DNA of 64,000 nt from an uncultured Oscillospiraceae bacterium (GTDB lineage: Bacteria > Bacillota > Clostridia > Oscillospirales > Ruminococcaceae). Below, in pieces: positions 1-8,589 of this stretch; the stretch's first letter is position 1, and every line of letters begins with the position of its first letter. The stretch lies in NCBI GenBank assembly GCA_934438055.1, contig CAKSAY010000003.1, positions 1-64,000 on the forward strand, written 5' to 3'. Below the pieces are notes generated by a model. The model saw nothing but the letters and a program-made list of their open reading frames with translations, was not told the DNA's origin and did not search any database. The translations under genes and the position numbers were made by a program.

Positions 1-251
1 AGCGTTTTATTATTGATTTAAAGGTGCAAGCGATTTTTCTTCACTGCGTTCAGAAACGCACATGCACAATTCTGCCAGGCACACTTTGTGTTGATGGCAA
101 AATAAAAACCTATGAAATGTTGCGGCGCTATTTTATTATTTGCAGAGAGGATGATAAATTTTGTTCACAATATCAATTTGTTTTTCTCCGGGTGCATCTA
201 TTGCGCTGTTTACAATAAAAGAAGACATAGCTTTTTAGGAGGGAATTTGAT
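1..251. other. Leading intergenic stretch, no gene recognised
   Basis: I see no convincing coding region here. There is one small inverted repeat at 46-61 (TGCGTT/AACGCA), and the last part holds the ribosome site (AGGAGGG at 238-244) of the next gene. A short plus-strand open frame at 24-218 has no ribosome site and no recognisable sequence. Confidence 0.5.
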
Positions 252-2027
252 TTGAGAAGTGTTGTAAAATTACTCACCGTTCTTTTAGGAGCTTTTGCAA
301 CTGTTACCCTTTCATTTGGTATGATTTTTGGAAGCAGTGCTATTGTGCCGGCAGATAGCCTGTTTGCAGTTTTATATTTTGTGCTGTTTCTTGTCATTTT
401 TGCAGCTGCTTTGCGTGACCTGACGGGAAAAGAGGCGGTTTTAGGTTGTGTTGTGGGGTTGATTTTGAGTGTCTGCACGGTTGTGGGCGCTGAATTTGTT
501 TCAACCGGCACAATTGACTTTCATCATACGGAAAAATATTGGAACATAGCAGGATTAACGCTTGTTTTTGCTGCTTTGTTTGTGATTCTATTACGAACGA
601 TTAAAAAGCATTCAGTCGTGCTCTTTCAGGGTAGAGTTGCCGATCTTTTGAAGAGGTGTTTTCCAAAGAAAGACAGCACTTTGTTTTTCTGCCTTTTTAT
701 TTTGATGCTCTTATGTTGGATTCCTGCTTTTCTGGCTGTCTTTCCGGGTTACTATTCTTACGATGCCCCTGCACAGCTTATTCAAGGGCTATACGGTCTG
801 CCAATAGACGCAAGACAGCCCGTTGTGCACACCCTGCTTATGTCAGGCTGTGTTGGACTGGGAAATTATCTGTTTGGGAGTTATGAGGCGGGGCTTGCCA
901 TCTATACAATTTTGCAGGCATTGCTCGTTGCCGCAAGCTATGCCTATCTTTGCGTTATGCTGCGGCGGTGGCGTGTTCCCCCTGTTTTCATAGTCCTTTC
1001 TTTTGTGTTTTTCACATTCAACCCTATCATTCAATTGTTTGCCTTTGTCACGGCCAAGGACGTGCTGTTCAGTTCTTTGTTTCTGCTGACTGTTGGTTTT
1101 ACGGTAGAATACGTAAAAAATCCGGAACAGTTTTTTCACAGCCCTTTGCGCATGATTCGTTACGCACTGATTGTGATTTTGATGGCGCTTTTTCGGAAAC
1201 AGGGGATTTATGTGTTCATTTTGGCTCTTCCCTTTCTCATTTGGGTGGGTCGGGCGCATTGGAAGAAGATTACGGCGTTATGCCTTTCGTGCGTTGTGGT
1301 GGTTTTGGCGTTTTTTGGGCCTGTTTCAAACAGCCTAGGAATTATTCCGAGTCAGCCGAATGAGATGTTAAGCGTTCCCATTCAGCAGATTGCAAGAGTT
1401 TTAGAGCTAAATCCTGACAGTGTGACGCCGCAGGAGAAAGAGATGGTTTATCGCTATATCCCGTCGGAAGCTATTGACGGATATATTCCTGAAATTTCAG
1501 ATCCGGTGAAGGATCAGTTTGACAATGAGGCATATAAAGAGGACAAAGCGGACTTTTTTAAGGTTTGGCTTGAAATTGGATTGAAAAATCCGGGCATTTA
1601 TATCGACGCCTTTCTCTATTTGAGCGTGGGATATTTTTATCCCAGTGTGGCGTCTGTTCACCCATGGAGCGTGGTTGCTTCCCGCTGCGGTTCAGAGGTG
1701 GCTTTGCCAATTGCGCAAAATAGTCTTTGCCCGAGATATCTTTCTTATTTGGAAAACATTTCTGAAAACTTTATGAAAACTGTTCCCGTTGCTTCGGCGA
1801 GTGTGTGCGAGGCGTTGCCTTTTTGGATATTGGTAATTTGTGCAGCGGTTGTTTTCTATCAAAAGAAATATAAATTTCTCATTCCTCTTTTATTTATCTT
1901 TGTGTATTGGTGCAGTTTAATTGTGGGGCCGGTGGTTGCAATTCGCTACGCTTATCCACTTCTGCTCTGTTTACCTATTTGTGTTTCACTCCCTTTTATT
2001 GATTGCGAAGACAGGGAAGGCATTTAA
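252..2027 (+). CDS. Polytopic membrane protein, DUF6020 / GT-C-like
   Basis: A 591-residue integral membrane protein with about a dozen hydrophobic segments. Between early segments it carries PGYYSYDAPAQLIQG followed by RQPVVHTLLMSG. An acidic or polar first loop followed by a His-containing segment is typical of GT-C fold lipid-linked glycosyltransferases and of DUF6020 proteins. A soluble extracytoplasmic stretch sits at about residues 370-450, before the last membrane helices. The start is TTG, chosen because AGGAGGG ends 7 bases upstream. By inference it moves a sugar from a polyprenyl carrier to a cell-surface polymer; donor and acceptor cannot be read from the sequence. It stands alone: the next plus-strand gene begins 217 bases later with no clear promoter seen between. 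The fold assignment is moderately sure, the enzymatic role weak. Confidence 0.7.
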   Translation: MRSVVKLLTVLLGAFATVTLSFGMIFGSSAIVPADSLFAVLYFVLFLVIFAAALRDLTGKEAVLGCVVGLILSVCTVVGAEFVSTGTIDFHHTEKYWNIAGLTLVFAALFVILLRTIKKHSVVLFQGRVADLLKRCFPKKDSTLFFCLFILMLLCWIPAFLAVFPGYYSYDAPAQLIQGLYGLPIDARQPVVHTLLMSGCVGLGNYLFGSYEAGLAIYTILQALLVAASYAYLCVMLRRWRVPPVFIVLSFVFFTFNPIIQLFAFVTAKDVLFSSLFLLTVGFTVEYVKNPEQFFHSPLRMIRYALIVILMALFRKQGIYVFILALPFLIWVGRAHWKKITALCLSCVVVVLAFFGPVSNSLGIIPSQPNEMLSVPIQQIARVLELNPDSVTPQEKEMVYRYIPSEAIDGYIPEISDPVKDQFDNEAYKEDKADFFKVWLEIGLKNPGIYIDAFLYLSVGYFYPSVASVHPWSVVASRCGSEVALPIAQNSLCPRYLSYLENISENFMKTVPVASASVCEALPFWILVICAAVVFYQKKYKFLIPLLFIFVYWCSLIVGPVVAIRYAYPLLLCLPICVSLPFIDCEDREGI

Positions 2028-2244
2028 AGAAAGTCAGGACGGTTTGTGCAAAAACGCGTCTACCGCGCAACAAATGCAATGTATTGTCTCCAAGAGATAG
2101 CAGTGTTGTTATGCAAAGAAATGCATATATTCAACACACAACCTTGCAGGATAGATTCAATGAAACCATACCCGCCTGCTTCGCCGCACCGGAGACGGTT
2201 TTCACAAACATCATCTTTTCAAATAGTATTCGGGAGAGCGTTGT

Positions 2245-3126
2245 ATGCATGACATATGGAATCCATGGCATGGCTGCAAAAAGTGCAGTGAGGGCTGTAA
2301 ACACTGTTATATGTATTATTTAGATAAGATTCACAATAAAAACGGCGCTGATATTTATCGAACCAAAGCGGGTTTTTACTATCCGCTGCAAAGATTTCAA
2401 GATGGCCGTTTCAAGGTGCGCAGTGGGGAGAAAATTCGGGTTTGCATGACCTCAGACTTTTTCCTGGAGGAAGCGGATGCCTTTCGGGACGAAGCTTGGG
2501 ATATCATGTGGCAGCGTCCGGACGTCGTTTTCTTTTTGCTGACCAAACGGCCTGAAAGGGTGGAGAAGTGTCTTCCTGCGGACTGGGGAGATGGCTGGAA
2601 GAACATATTTTTTAATGTCACTTGTGAAAATCAACGGCGTGCGGACGAACGAATTCCCATTTTGCTTGATTTGCCTTTTGTGCATAAGGGGATTTTCTGT
2701 GCGCCTTTGCTCGGTCCTATTCATATAGACCGGTATTTACAGGAAAAACAAATAGAGCAGGTTGTTTGTGGCGGAGAAAACTATGACGGCGCAAGGCCGT
2801 GTCATTTTGAATGGGTTCAAGAATTGGGCGCGCAATGCAGAATGCACAACGTTACCTTTTGCTTTATGGAAACGGGAACGTATTTTGTCAAGGATGCAAA
2901 GAGATATCATTTAAAGAATAAGCATTTGCAGAGCAGAATGGCCTATCAATCGGGTGTCAGCTTTGAGGGCAAACCTATTGATTTTATGCTGACAGATTGC
3001 TTAGGACTGTCCATCCCTCAAGAACGCCTTTATGTGCCACAGTATCGTGAGAATTGTCAAACATGCGGAAGCAGGCTTATTTGCAATGGTTGTTCTTCTT
3101 GCGGCGGGTGCAGTGAAACAGAGTAG
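2245..3126 (+). CDS. DUF5131 family protein with radical-SAM-like CX3CX2C motif
   Basis: A 293-residue protein that opens with WNPWHGCKKCSEGCKHCY, the hallmark of DUF5131 (phage Gp37/Gp68-like) proteins. The CX3CX2C spacing (CSEGCKHC) is the radical-SAM cluster signature, so a 4Fe-4S cluster is likely. The body contains the family blocks FLLTKRPER, NVTCENQ and CGGENYDGARP. The C-terminus is unusually cysteine rich: CQTCG, then CNGCSSCGGC in the last 15 residues, which looks like a zinc knuckle or an extra cluster site. The start ATG lies 6 bases after GGGAGAG at 2232-2238. The reaction of the family is not established in my knowledge; some members sit in phage or DNA-modification contexts, but no such neighbours are visible here. 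The assignment to the family is confident, any substrate is unknown. Confidence 0.8.
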   Translation: MHDIWNPWHGCKKCSEGCKHCYMYYLDKIHNKNGADIYRTKAGFYYPLQRFQDGRFKVRSGEKIRVCMTSDFFLEEADAFRDEAWDIMWQRPDVVFFLLTKRPERVEKCLPADWGDGWKNIFFNVTCENQRRADERIPILLDLPFVHKGIFCAPLLGPIHIDRYLQEKQIEQVVCGGENYDGARPCHFEWVQELGAQCRMHNVTFCFMETGTYFVKDAKRYHLKNKHLQSRMAYQSGVSFEGKPIDFMLTDCLGLSIPQERLYVPQYRENCQTCGSRLICNGCSSCGGCSETE

Positions 3127-3311
3127 TGGGCAGCCATTCTAAGATGCTATGCACCTTGTGTGGAATGCATGGGATTTATGCTGCGCCCAATCATGTGAAA
3201 TTGCAGTTTTCTGCAAACAAACAAAAAACCTCTCGTAATGCTTTTACATTACGGGAGGTTTGCAACAACTGCATGGAAATTTTGGCGAGGTTGAGGGATT
3301 ACCCGGTGTGA
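3126..3311 (+). CDS. Possible 61-residue zinc-ribbon-like microprotein (doubtful)
   Basis: An open frame beginning with GTG that shares one base with the stop codon of the DUF5131 gene (TAGTG). It encodes two CXXC pairs, LCTLCG near the start and VCNNCM near residue 48, spaced as in a small zinc ribbon. Against it: no clear ribosome site, and a strong hairpin (3226-3261) that probably terminates transcripts from both strands lies inside it. Translational coupling to the upstream gene would be the only obvious way to express it. It could be a real cysteine-rich partner of the DUF5131 protein or a chance frame. Confidence 0.35.
   Translation: MGSHSKMLCTLCGMHGIYAAPNHVKLQFSANKQKTSRNAFTLREVCNNCMEILARLRDYPV
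3226..3261. terminator. Bidirectional terminator hairpin between DUF5131 and metY operons
   Basis: A 15-bp stem (3226-3240 with 3247-3261, one G-U pair) and a 6-base loop. On the minus strand it is followed by a T run, so it would end the metY-phosphoesterase transcript; on plus only TTT follows. The stem core (CGTAATG/CATTACG) recurs in hairpins at 28413, 52101 and 57030. Confidence 0.7.
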
Positions 3312-3325
3312 AATCGCGTGCACTT

Positions 3326-3991
3326 TTATTCTACGGCAACGACGTCGTTAAACACTGCGCGATAGATGGGCGGGATGCTTTTGTCGACATGATATCGTCC
3401 AAAAAACCACTTTGAAAACGCACAATGGGTACGGATTTCCTCGAGCACATCGTGAATCACGCCTGTTTCTGAAAGGTAATCCTCCATGCAGCGGTGAATC
3501 GAAGACGGTGCCTCAAAGCTTATCATTAAATCAAAATGTCCATTTGCTTTTTCAATACTTTTAATGGCAGTGTCTACATCATCTTCAGAGGGCGTTTCTT
3601 GCGGCCACCAGGCAATGTTGCGCAGTGAATCTTCATGCGTTTCGTTTAGGCCGCCGCCAAAGCAAAGAATACTTTTTCCCTCAATGGAATAAGCTTCGCC
3701 TCGCAGCAGTTGAACGATGTTTTTTTCAATGCGGCGCGCTTTGCCGCCTGCAAAGTCTTCAACAGGAAATGCGCCAAGTTTGTCGAAATTCTCATGGCAG
3801 CCGTCCACAAAAGCAATTTGATATTTTCTCTTTGCAAGCCAGCGCAAATTTTTGCTTTCTTCCTTTGATTCATTCCAGATAAAACCAAAATCTCCACAGA
3901 TAATTAAGGTATCGTTCTTGCGAAGCTGTTTATATTCGGGCGTTTGCAGCGCTTCTGGCTGGCCGTGTTTGTCTCCTGTAACCCAAATCAT
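3326..3991 (-). CDS. Metallophosphoesterase-fold protein with altered metal ligands
   Basis: A 221-residue calcineurin-like phosphoesterase domain protein. Block I is TGDKHG (Asp and His kept), block II is CGDFGFIW, block III is DGCHENF where most relatives have GNHENF. Block IV reads MISFEAPSS where the usual sequence is THxxPSS, so the metal-binding His is Phe. Block V reads FGRYHVD where FGHYH is normal, so one of the two histidines is Arg. Thus three positions of the dinuclear metal site differ from the consensus. The gene starts 15 bases after metY, and its ribosome site overlaps the metY stop codon (TAAGGAGGGG), so the two are co-translated. Fold call is confident. Whether it still hydrolyses anything is doubtful; a binding or regulatory role is possible. 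Confidence 0.75.
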   Translation of the reverse strand: MIWVTGDKHGQPEALQTPEYKQLRKNDTLIICGDFGFIWNESKEESKNLRWLAKRKYQIAFVDGCHENFDKLGAFPVEDFAGGKARRIEKNIVQLLRGEAYSIEGKSILCFGGGLNETHEDSLRNIAWWPQETPSEDDVDTAIKSIEKANGHFDLMISFEAPSSIHRCMEDYLSETGVIHDVLEEIRTHCAFSKWFFGRYHVDKSIPPIYRAVFNDVVAVE

Positions 3992-4006
3992 ACTGTTTTC
4001 CCCTCC

Positions 4007-5296
4007 TTAATCTACTGCCTGTTTGATTGCTGTTTTTAAATCGGCAAGAATGTCATCGATTTGTTCTATTCCAACAGAGAGACGGATGGTTCCCTCTGTG
4101 ATTCCGGCCTGTTCTAATTGCTCTTTTGAAAGCTGCGAATGGGTGGTGGTTGCCGGATGGATGACTAAGGATTTTGTGTCTCCCACATTGGCGCAGTGGA
4201 TGAAAAGACGCAGACTATTAATGAACCGCACGCCTGCTTCCTTTCCACCCTTTAGGCCAAAGGTTAAGACGCCGCCGGCGCCTTTGGGGAGGATTTTTTG
4301 AGCAAGAGCATAGTCGGGACTTTGTGGCAGGAGAGGATAGTGCACAAAATCGACCTCTTTTTGCTCTTGCAAAAATTTTGCCACACAAAGCGCGTTTTGA
4401 GAGTGTCGTTCCATACGCAGAGTAAGAGTTTCTACGCCATAAAGAATTTGCAGTGCATTAAACGGAGAAAGACACGCGCCTACATCCCGCATAATCAGAC
4501 TGCGCAGTCGCGCAAGAAAGGCAGCATTGCCTAAAGAGGCATAAACAAGTCCATGGTAGCTTTCATCAGGCTGGTTATAAAGCGGGAAGCGGGGATTGTC
4601 ACCAAAAGAGAAGCTGCCGCCGTCAACAACAAGCCCGCCCATGACGGCGCCATGACCACTGAGAAATTTTGTGGCGGAATGCACCACAAAATCAGCTCCC
4701 ATTGCAAGAGGACAACACAACGCGGGCGTTGTGAAGGTGGAATCGGCAATGACGGGAATGCCGTGTTTATGTGCAATGGCAGAGATGGACGCTATGTTAG
4801 AGAGGTCGGCATTTGGATTGCCGATTGTTTCAAAGAAAAAGGCTTTCGTTTTTTCGTTCACAGCATTCTCCCATGCGTTCAAATCAGAGGGGTCAACAAA
4901 GCGAACGTGAATGCCCAAACGTTTGAGCGTGACGCCTAGCATATTGATGGCGCCGCCGTAGATTCTAACAGACGAAACAATTTCATCTCCCGCTTGTGCC
5001 AGATTGAGAATAGCGTTAAAGATGGCCGCATGACCTGAAGAAAAGGCAACAGCGCCAATGCCGCCGTCTAAGGCGGCGATTCTTTTTTCAAGAATGTCAA
5101 CGGTTGGATTGGAGAGACGGGTGTAGATGTTTCCTGCCTCAGATAGCGAAAACAAATTTTTTGCATGTGCGACTGACGAAAACGCATAGGCATTGGTGAG
5201 GTAGAGCGGAACCTCGACCGAATAGTCGGGCGATTGCTGTTCATAGCCGCTGTGCAGCGCAAGGGTTTCCTGATGATAGTCTTTATTGTGTTGCAT
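4007..5296 (-). CDS. metY: O-acetylhomoserine sulfhydrylase (Cys/Met metabolism PLP enzyme)
   Basis: A 429-residue PLP enzyme of the Cys/Met gamma family. It makes homocysteine from O-acetylhomoserine and sulfide. The N-terminal block ETLALHSGYEQQSPDYSVEVPLYLTNAYAF, the glycine-rich SSGHAAIF and the PLP-lysine block HSATKFLSGHGAVMGG are typical, as is the C-terminal HPATTTHSQLS. Length matches the MetY subgroup, longer than cystathionine gamma-synthase. An in-frame ATG 13 codons upstream exists, but the chosen ATG follows GGAGTGA at a good distance. The leader has a promoter (5359-5387) and no sign of an S-box riboswitch. It is the first gene of a two-gene operon with the phosphoesterase-fold protein. 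Confidence 0.9.
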   Translation of the reverse strand: MQHNKDYHQETLALHSGYEQQSPDYSVEVPLYLTNAYAFSSVAHAKNLFSLSEAGNIYTRLSNPTVDILEKRIAALDGGIGAVAFSSGHAAIFNAILNLAQAGDEIVSSVRIYGGAINMLGVTLKRLGIHVRFVDPSDLNAWENAVNEKTKAFFFETIGNPNADLSNIASISAIAHKHGIPVIADSTFTTPALCCPLAMGADFVVHSATKFLSGHGAVMGGLVVDGGSFSFGDNPRFPLYNQPDESYHGLVYASLGNAAFLARLRSLIMRDVGACLSPFNALQILYGVETLTLRMERHSQNALCVAKFLQEQKEVDFVHYPLLPQSPDYALAQKILPKGAGGVLTFGLKGGKEAGVRFINSLRLFIHCANVGDTKSLVIHPATTTHSQLSKEQLEQAGITEGTIRLSVGIEQIDDILADLKTAIKQAVD

Positions 5297-5358
5297 ATAT
5301 GTCACTCCATTTACATAACAATCAAATTTAGGCATACACTGCTTCCGTGTAACGTATC

Positions 5359-5387
5359 TTTATAAAAAAGATAGAGAGATACTACAA
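5359..5387 (-). promoter_or_regulatory. Sigma-A-type promoter of metY
   Basis: On the minus strand TTGTAG, 17 bases, TATAAA. It lies about 60 bases before the metY start. Judged by eye. Confidence 0.5.
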
Positions 5388-5446
5388 AAATTCGTTTCCG
5401 GCTGCATAACCGGGAGGAGACTTGCAGAAATTTATTTTAGAGCCTG

Positions 5447-5475
5447 TTGAAATTTTGGAAAAGGCTTGGTATACT
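5447..5475 (+). promoter_or_regulatory. Sigma-A-type promoter of the D-Ala-D-Ala carboxypeptidase gene
   Basis: TTGAAA at 5447-5452, 17-base spacer, TATACT at 5470-5475. It lies about 70 bases before the start codon, with AAGGAG between. Confidence 0.65.
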
Positions 5476-5542
5476 ATATAGACGGAAGCTTTTGATGAAT
5501 TATCTTTATTTATCATACATCATTTCAAGGAGAATGTCTAGA

Positions 5543-6877
5543 ATGAAAAAAGGAATCAGCCTCTTAGTAGCTTTATGCATCTGCATCACCACGATATGCA
5601 CGCCGTTTTCAGTGGCGGCCGCTTATGATCCCGGGTTTGATCCCATTAGCCAGGGCGTTTATCTTGTGAACATGGACACGGACACAGTGATTTATGAAAA
5701 GAACAAAGATACGCAATTTGTTCCCGCGTCTCTCACAAAAGTGATGACGGCTATTGTTGCGCTGGAGTCTGTCCCCTCTGAGGAAATTCCCACCTTTTTG
5801 CAAACGCAGGTGACCGCACCTTCTTATATTTTTGACGAGCTTTATGGATTAGACGCCTCCACGGCGGACATTCGGCCGGGGGAAACGCTCACCATGCAGG
5901 ATCTTTTGTATGCGCTTCTGCTCGCATCGGCCTGCGAAGCGGCGAGCATTATTGCGGATTATGTAAGCGGCGGGGACATTGATGCATTTGTGCAGAAGAT
6001 GAACGATAAGGCCAAAGAATTGGGTGCAAACAATACGGTTTTTGTTGACCCGCATGGCTTAGACGAACAAACCCAGCGTTCCACTGCTTATGATATGTAT
6101 TTGATTACTTCTTATGCCATGCAAAATCCTACCTTTGCGCAGATTGCAACCACCCAGAGTTACACCATGGCTGCAACCAACAAACACAGTGAGACGCGTC
6201 GTATTCAACACACCAATCATATGATGAGCAAATATTTGGGCGGTTCTTATTATGATTCTCGTGTCAAGGGCATTAAAACGGGAACGGCCACGGGCATTAA
6301 AAACCTTGTGAGCATGGCAGAAGAAGACAATTATCATTATATGCTCGTTCTTATGGGTGCGAGTACGGCGCAAAACACAACGCCTACCTATGAAGATGCA
6401 AGCAATTTATATGATTGGGCGTTTGACGATTTCAGTTTTAAGACGGTTGCCGAACCGGGCGAAAAGATGATTCCAAACAACGTTAAGGTGGAAAATGGAA
6501 AAGACACGGATGCTGTTGTTTTAACGCCTAAATCGCAGGTTGTGGAACTTTTGCCGAGCAATATTGATCCATCTTCTATTATGTGGGACGTTAGCCGTTT
6601 GCCGCAAACCGTTAACGCGCCGATTCATCAAGGAGATGAAATCGGCGAGGTGGATTTGCGTTTGGCGGACGAGGTGATTCAGACGGTGACGGTGGTTGCG
6701 GCGCAGGATGTATCTTTGAGCCTTTCCGCCTTTATTTGGAACGGTGTTACGTATGTTGTTACCTCATGGTGGTTTTTGTTGATTCTTGCTTTGCTTGTTT
6801 GCATTGCCATAGCTTATTTTGTTGTGGTTGTACGATATAATCGAAAGAAAAAAGCAAAACGACATCGTCGTAGATAG
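5543..6877 (+). CDS. D-alanyl-D-alanine carboxypeptidase, peptidase family S11 (DacF/PBP5 type)
   Basis: A 444-residue secreted, membrane-anchored penicillin-binding protein that trims the terminal D-Ala from peptidoglycan stems. A signal peptide covers about residues 1-27. The active-site SxxK is S63-L-T-K66 and the KTG box is K245-T-G-T. The middle SxN motif reads S129-A-C131, with Cys in place of the usual Asn, in LLLASACEAASIIAD. I have the impression that some clostridial relatives share this, but cannot check. A C-terminal PBP5-like beta domain (about 330-400) is followed by a membrane helix near 410-432 and a very basic tail (RKKKAKRHRRR), so it is bitopic rather than held by an amphipathic helix. 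The start was chosen at ATG 5543 because AAGGAG precedes it; frames upstream lie over the promoter. Confidence 0.88.
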   Translation: MKKGISLLVALCICITTICTPFSVAAAYDPGFDPISQGVYLVNMDTDTVIYEKNKDTQFVPASLTKVMTAIVALESVPSEEIPTFLQTQVTAPSYIFDELYGLDASTADIRPGETLTMQDLLYALLLASACEAASIIADYVSGGDIDAFVQKMNDKAKELGANNTVFVDPHGLDEQTQRSTAYDMYLITSYAMQNPTFAQIATTQSYTMAATNKHSETRRIQHTNHMMSKYLGGSYYDSRVKGIKTGTATGIKNLVSMAEEDNYHYMLVLMGASTAQNTTPTYEDASNLYDWAFDDFSFKTVAEPGEKMIPNNVKVENGKDTDAVVLTPKSQVVELLPSNIDPSSIMWDVSRLPQTVNAPIHQGDEIGEVDLRLADEVIQTVTVVAAQDVSLSLSAFIWNGVTYVVTSWWFLLILALLVCIAIAYFVVVVRYNRKKKAKRHRRR

Positions 6878-6953
6878 AATAAGGCGTGGCAATCTTTTGG
6901 TTTGTTCATCACTACAAGCGTAGGTTTGTTCAAAGGTGAAAGGGAGGATTGTT

Positions 6954-8120
6954 TTGCTGGATTTTTTGCTTAAAAAGTGTGTGCGTCAAACCGATAATAG
7001 AGCCGATTATCGAAAAAGGGTAGGCGTTTTCACCGGCATTTTTAATATTATTTGCAATCTGGTTCTTTTTGTCGCAAAATTGTTTGTGGGCATTTTGTCG
7101 GCAAGTGTTGCCGTGACAGCGGATGCGTTTAACAATCTTTCTGACTGTGGCGCGTCTTTGGTTACGCTCGTTGGTTTTTCTTTAGCTGCCAAGGCGCCGG
7201 ATAAAAAACATCCGTTTGGCTATGGAAGAGCAGAATATATTGCAGGCGCGGTGATTTCTGTGTTGATTTTGCTTGTTGGCGTGGAGTTTGTCAGCAGCTC
7301 TGTTGGGCAGATTTTTTCGCCGCAAACGATTGATTTCAGTCTTCCTATGGCGATTGTTCTCGTTGCGGCCATTGCGGTGAAGCTTTTTATGTGGTATGCA
7401 AACACGCATTTTGGGAAAGCCCTCGGCGGATCAGCTACTTTGAGCGCTACTGCTTTTGACAGCTTGGCTGATGTTGCGACCACGACTGTTGCCCTGCTGT
7501 CTTTGATTTTAAGCCGGTTCACTTCCTTGCCGATTGACGGCTATCTCGGTGTTGTGATTGCGATTGTGGTTGTAGTTGGCGGCTTTAAGGTGTTGCTTGA
7601 CACAATCAATCCTCTCTTGGGACAGCCGCCGGATAGAGAAATGGTTGCACAGCTTCGTGCACTTGCGCTTTCTTATCCTGAAATTGTTGGCATTCACGAT
7701 ATTATGGTGCATAACTACGGCCCCTCTCGCACCATTGCTTCGCTTCATGCAGAGGTTCCCGCAAATCACGACATCATTTATGCTCATGAAGTGATTGACA
7801 GGGCGGAACGGGAAATTGCGCAAAAACTCAACATAACAGTCATCATTCACCTAGATCCATTGGTAACGGATGATAAGAGAGTGAATGAGGTGCGTGAAGA
7901 GGTGAATGAGTGTTTGCGTGAGATTCATCCGCATTACAGTATGCATGACTTTAGAATGCTTGACGGCAAACAACAAATTAATCTTCTCTTTGATGTTTTG
8001 CTGCCATTTGGGCTGGAGAAGGAAGATGAGGAGATTCTCAACGAAATCAATCAAAAACTTCATGAAAGGGATCCTCGCTATTATCCTATTATTACACTGG
8101 ACAGAAGCTTTATTGGCTGA
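6954..8120 (+). CDS. Cation diffusion facilitator family metal exporter
   Basis: A 388-residue CDF transporter that exports divalent metals (Mn, Zn or Fe) in exchange for protons. Six membrane helices fill residues 25-220. The metal-site blocks are DAFNNLSDCG in helix 2 and DSLADVATT in helix 5; the DxxxD pairs in both fit the FieF/MntE/YdfM group. The cytoplasmic C-terminal domain (HDIMVHNYGPSRTIASLHAEV) has the usual metallochaperone-like fold, followed by an extra segment of about 80 residues (HYSMHDFRMLDGKQQINLLFD) found in the YdfM-like subgroup. The start is TTG at 6954, six bases after AGGGAGG; a GTG 18 bases upstream lacks a ribosome site. A strong terminator follows. The metal cannot be deduced. 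Confidence 0.85.
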   Translation: MLDFLLKKCVRQTDNRADYRKRVGVFTGIFNIICNLVLFVAKLFVGILSASVAVTADAFNNLSDCGASLVTLVGFSLAAKAPDKKHPFGYGRAEYIAGAVISVLILLVGVEFVSSSVGQIFSPQTIDFSLPMAIVLVAAIAVKLFMWYANTHFGKALGGSATLSATAFDSLADVATTTVALLSLILSRFTSLPIDGYLGVVIAIVVVVGGFKVLLDTINPLLGQPPDREMVAQLRALALSYPEIVGIHDIMVHNYGPSRTIASLHAEVPANHDIIYAHEVIDRAEREIAQKLNITVIIHLDPLVTDDKRVNEVREEVNECLREIHPHYSMHDFRMLDGKQQINLLFDVLLPFGLEKEDEEILNEINQKLHERDPRYYPIITLDRSFIG

Positions 8121-8138
8121 TGGAAAAGATATGGTTTT

Positions 8139-8165
8139 AGAACGGATTGATTCCGTTCTTTTTTT
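8139..8165 (+). terminator. Terminator after the CDF transporter
   Basis: Stem AGAACGGA/TCCGTTCT (8139-8146 with 8152-8159), 5-base loop, run of eight T. Confidence 0.85.
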
Positions 8166-8348
8166 GTGTTCAAAAAAGAGCAGGCGGTAGCCTAACAGGA
8201 AAATGTGCCGTTGGCTTTTGAGGCAATAACCGAAAAGAGAAAAACAGATATATTTTTACAAAAATTTCCTTTTATGTTTCAAAAAAGACATTTTTTATTA
8301 CGATTTACAAATTATTAATAATTTCCACTTCCAAACATCTTCAACTTA

Positions 8349-8484
8349 TGGTAGAATAACTCTGTCGCAATTTAGCAAATTTCAAGATAGGACGGTTTTC
8401 GCGCTTTATAATTGCTTTTGTTTCATTCACAGCGAGCGTCTGCTTAAAGAGAGCATGATACGCCTGGGTTTTTAGGCGTTTTTC
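8349..8484 (+). ncRNA. Candidate short RNA or attenuated leader before the LCP gene
   Basis: The 8166-8589 gap has no gene. It contains an extended -10 element (TGGTAGAAT, ending 8357) and, about 115 bases on, a small hairpin with T run (ACGCCT/AGGCGT at 8460-8465 and 8474-8479, then TTTTT). Promoter and terminator together would give an RNA of about 120 bases, or a leader that attenuates the LCP gene 105 bases downstream. No known family was recognised. Confidence 0.35.
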
Positions 8485-8589
8485 ATCAGTGTGCGTGGCG
8501 CTATGCATTGCTTTATAGAGCATTTATTCAGACGATTCATGGGTAGATGGAAAAATTGTTCTTGATAGAATCAGAAAGGTTGGACAGAC

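Noticed and set aside
24..218. 64-codon plus-strand frame at the window start
   Set aside because: No ribosome site, no recognisable sequence, and it ends in the leader of the next gene.
2003..2323. Overlapping plus-strand frames between the DUF6020 and DUF5131 genes
   Set aside because: They overlap genes on both sides and lack ribosome sites and protein-like composition.
3226..3261. Palindromic element inserted in frame into a coding sequence
   Set aside because: The hairpin has a T run on minus right after the metY operon, so it is simply a terminator; the frame around it is doubtful.
5297..5446. S-box/SAM riboswitch upstream of metY
   Set aside because: No conserved SAM riboswitch core is visible; the leader is only about 60 bases.
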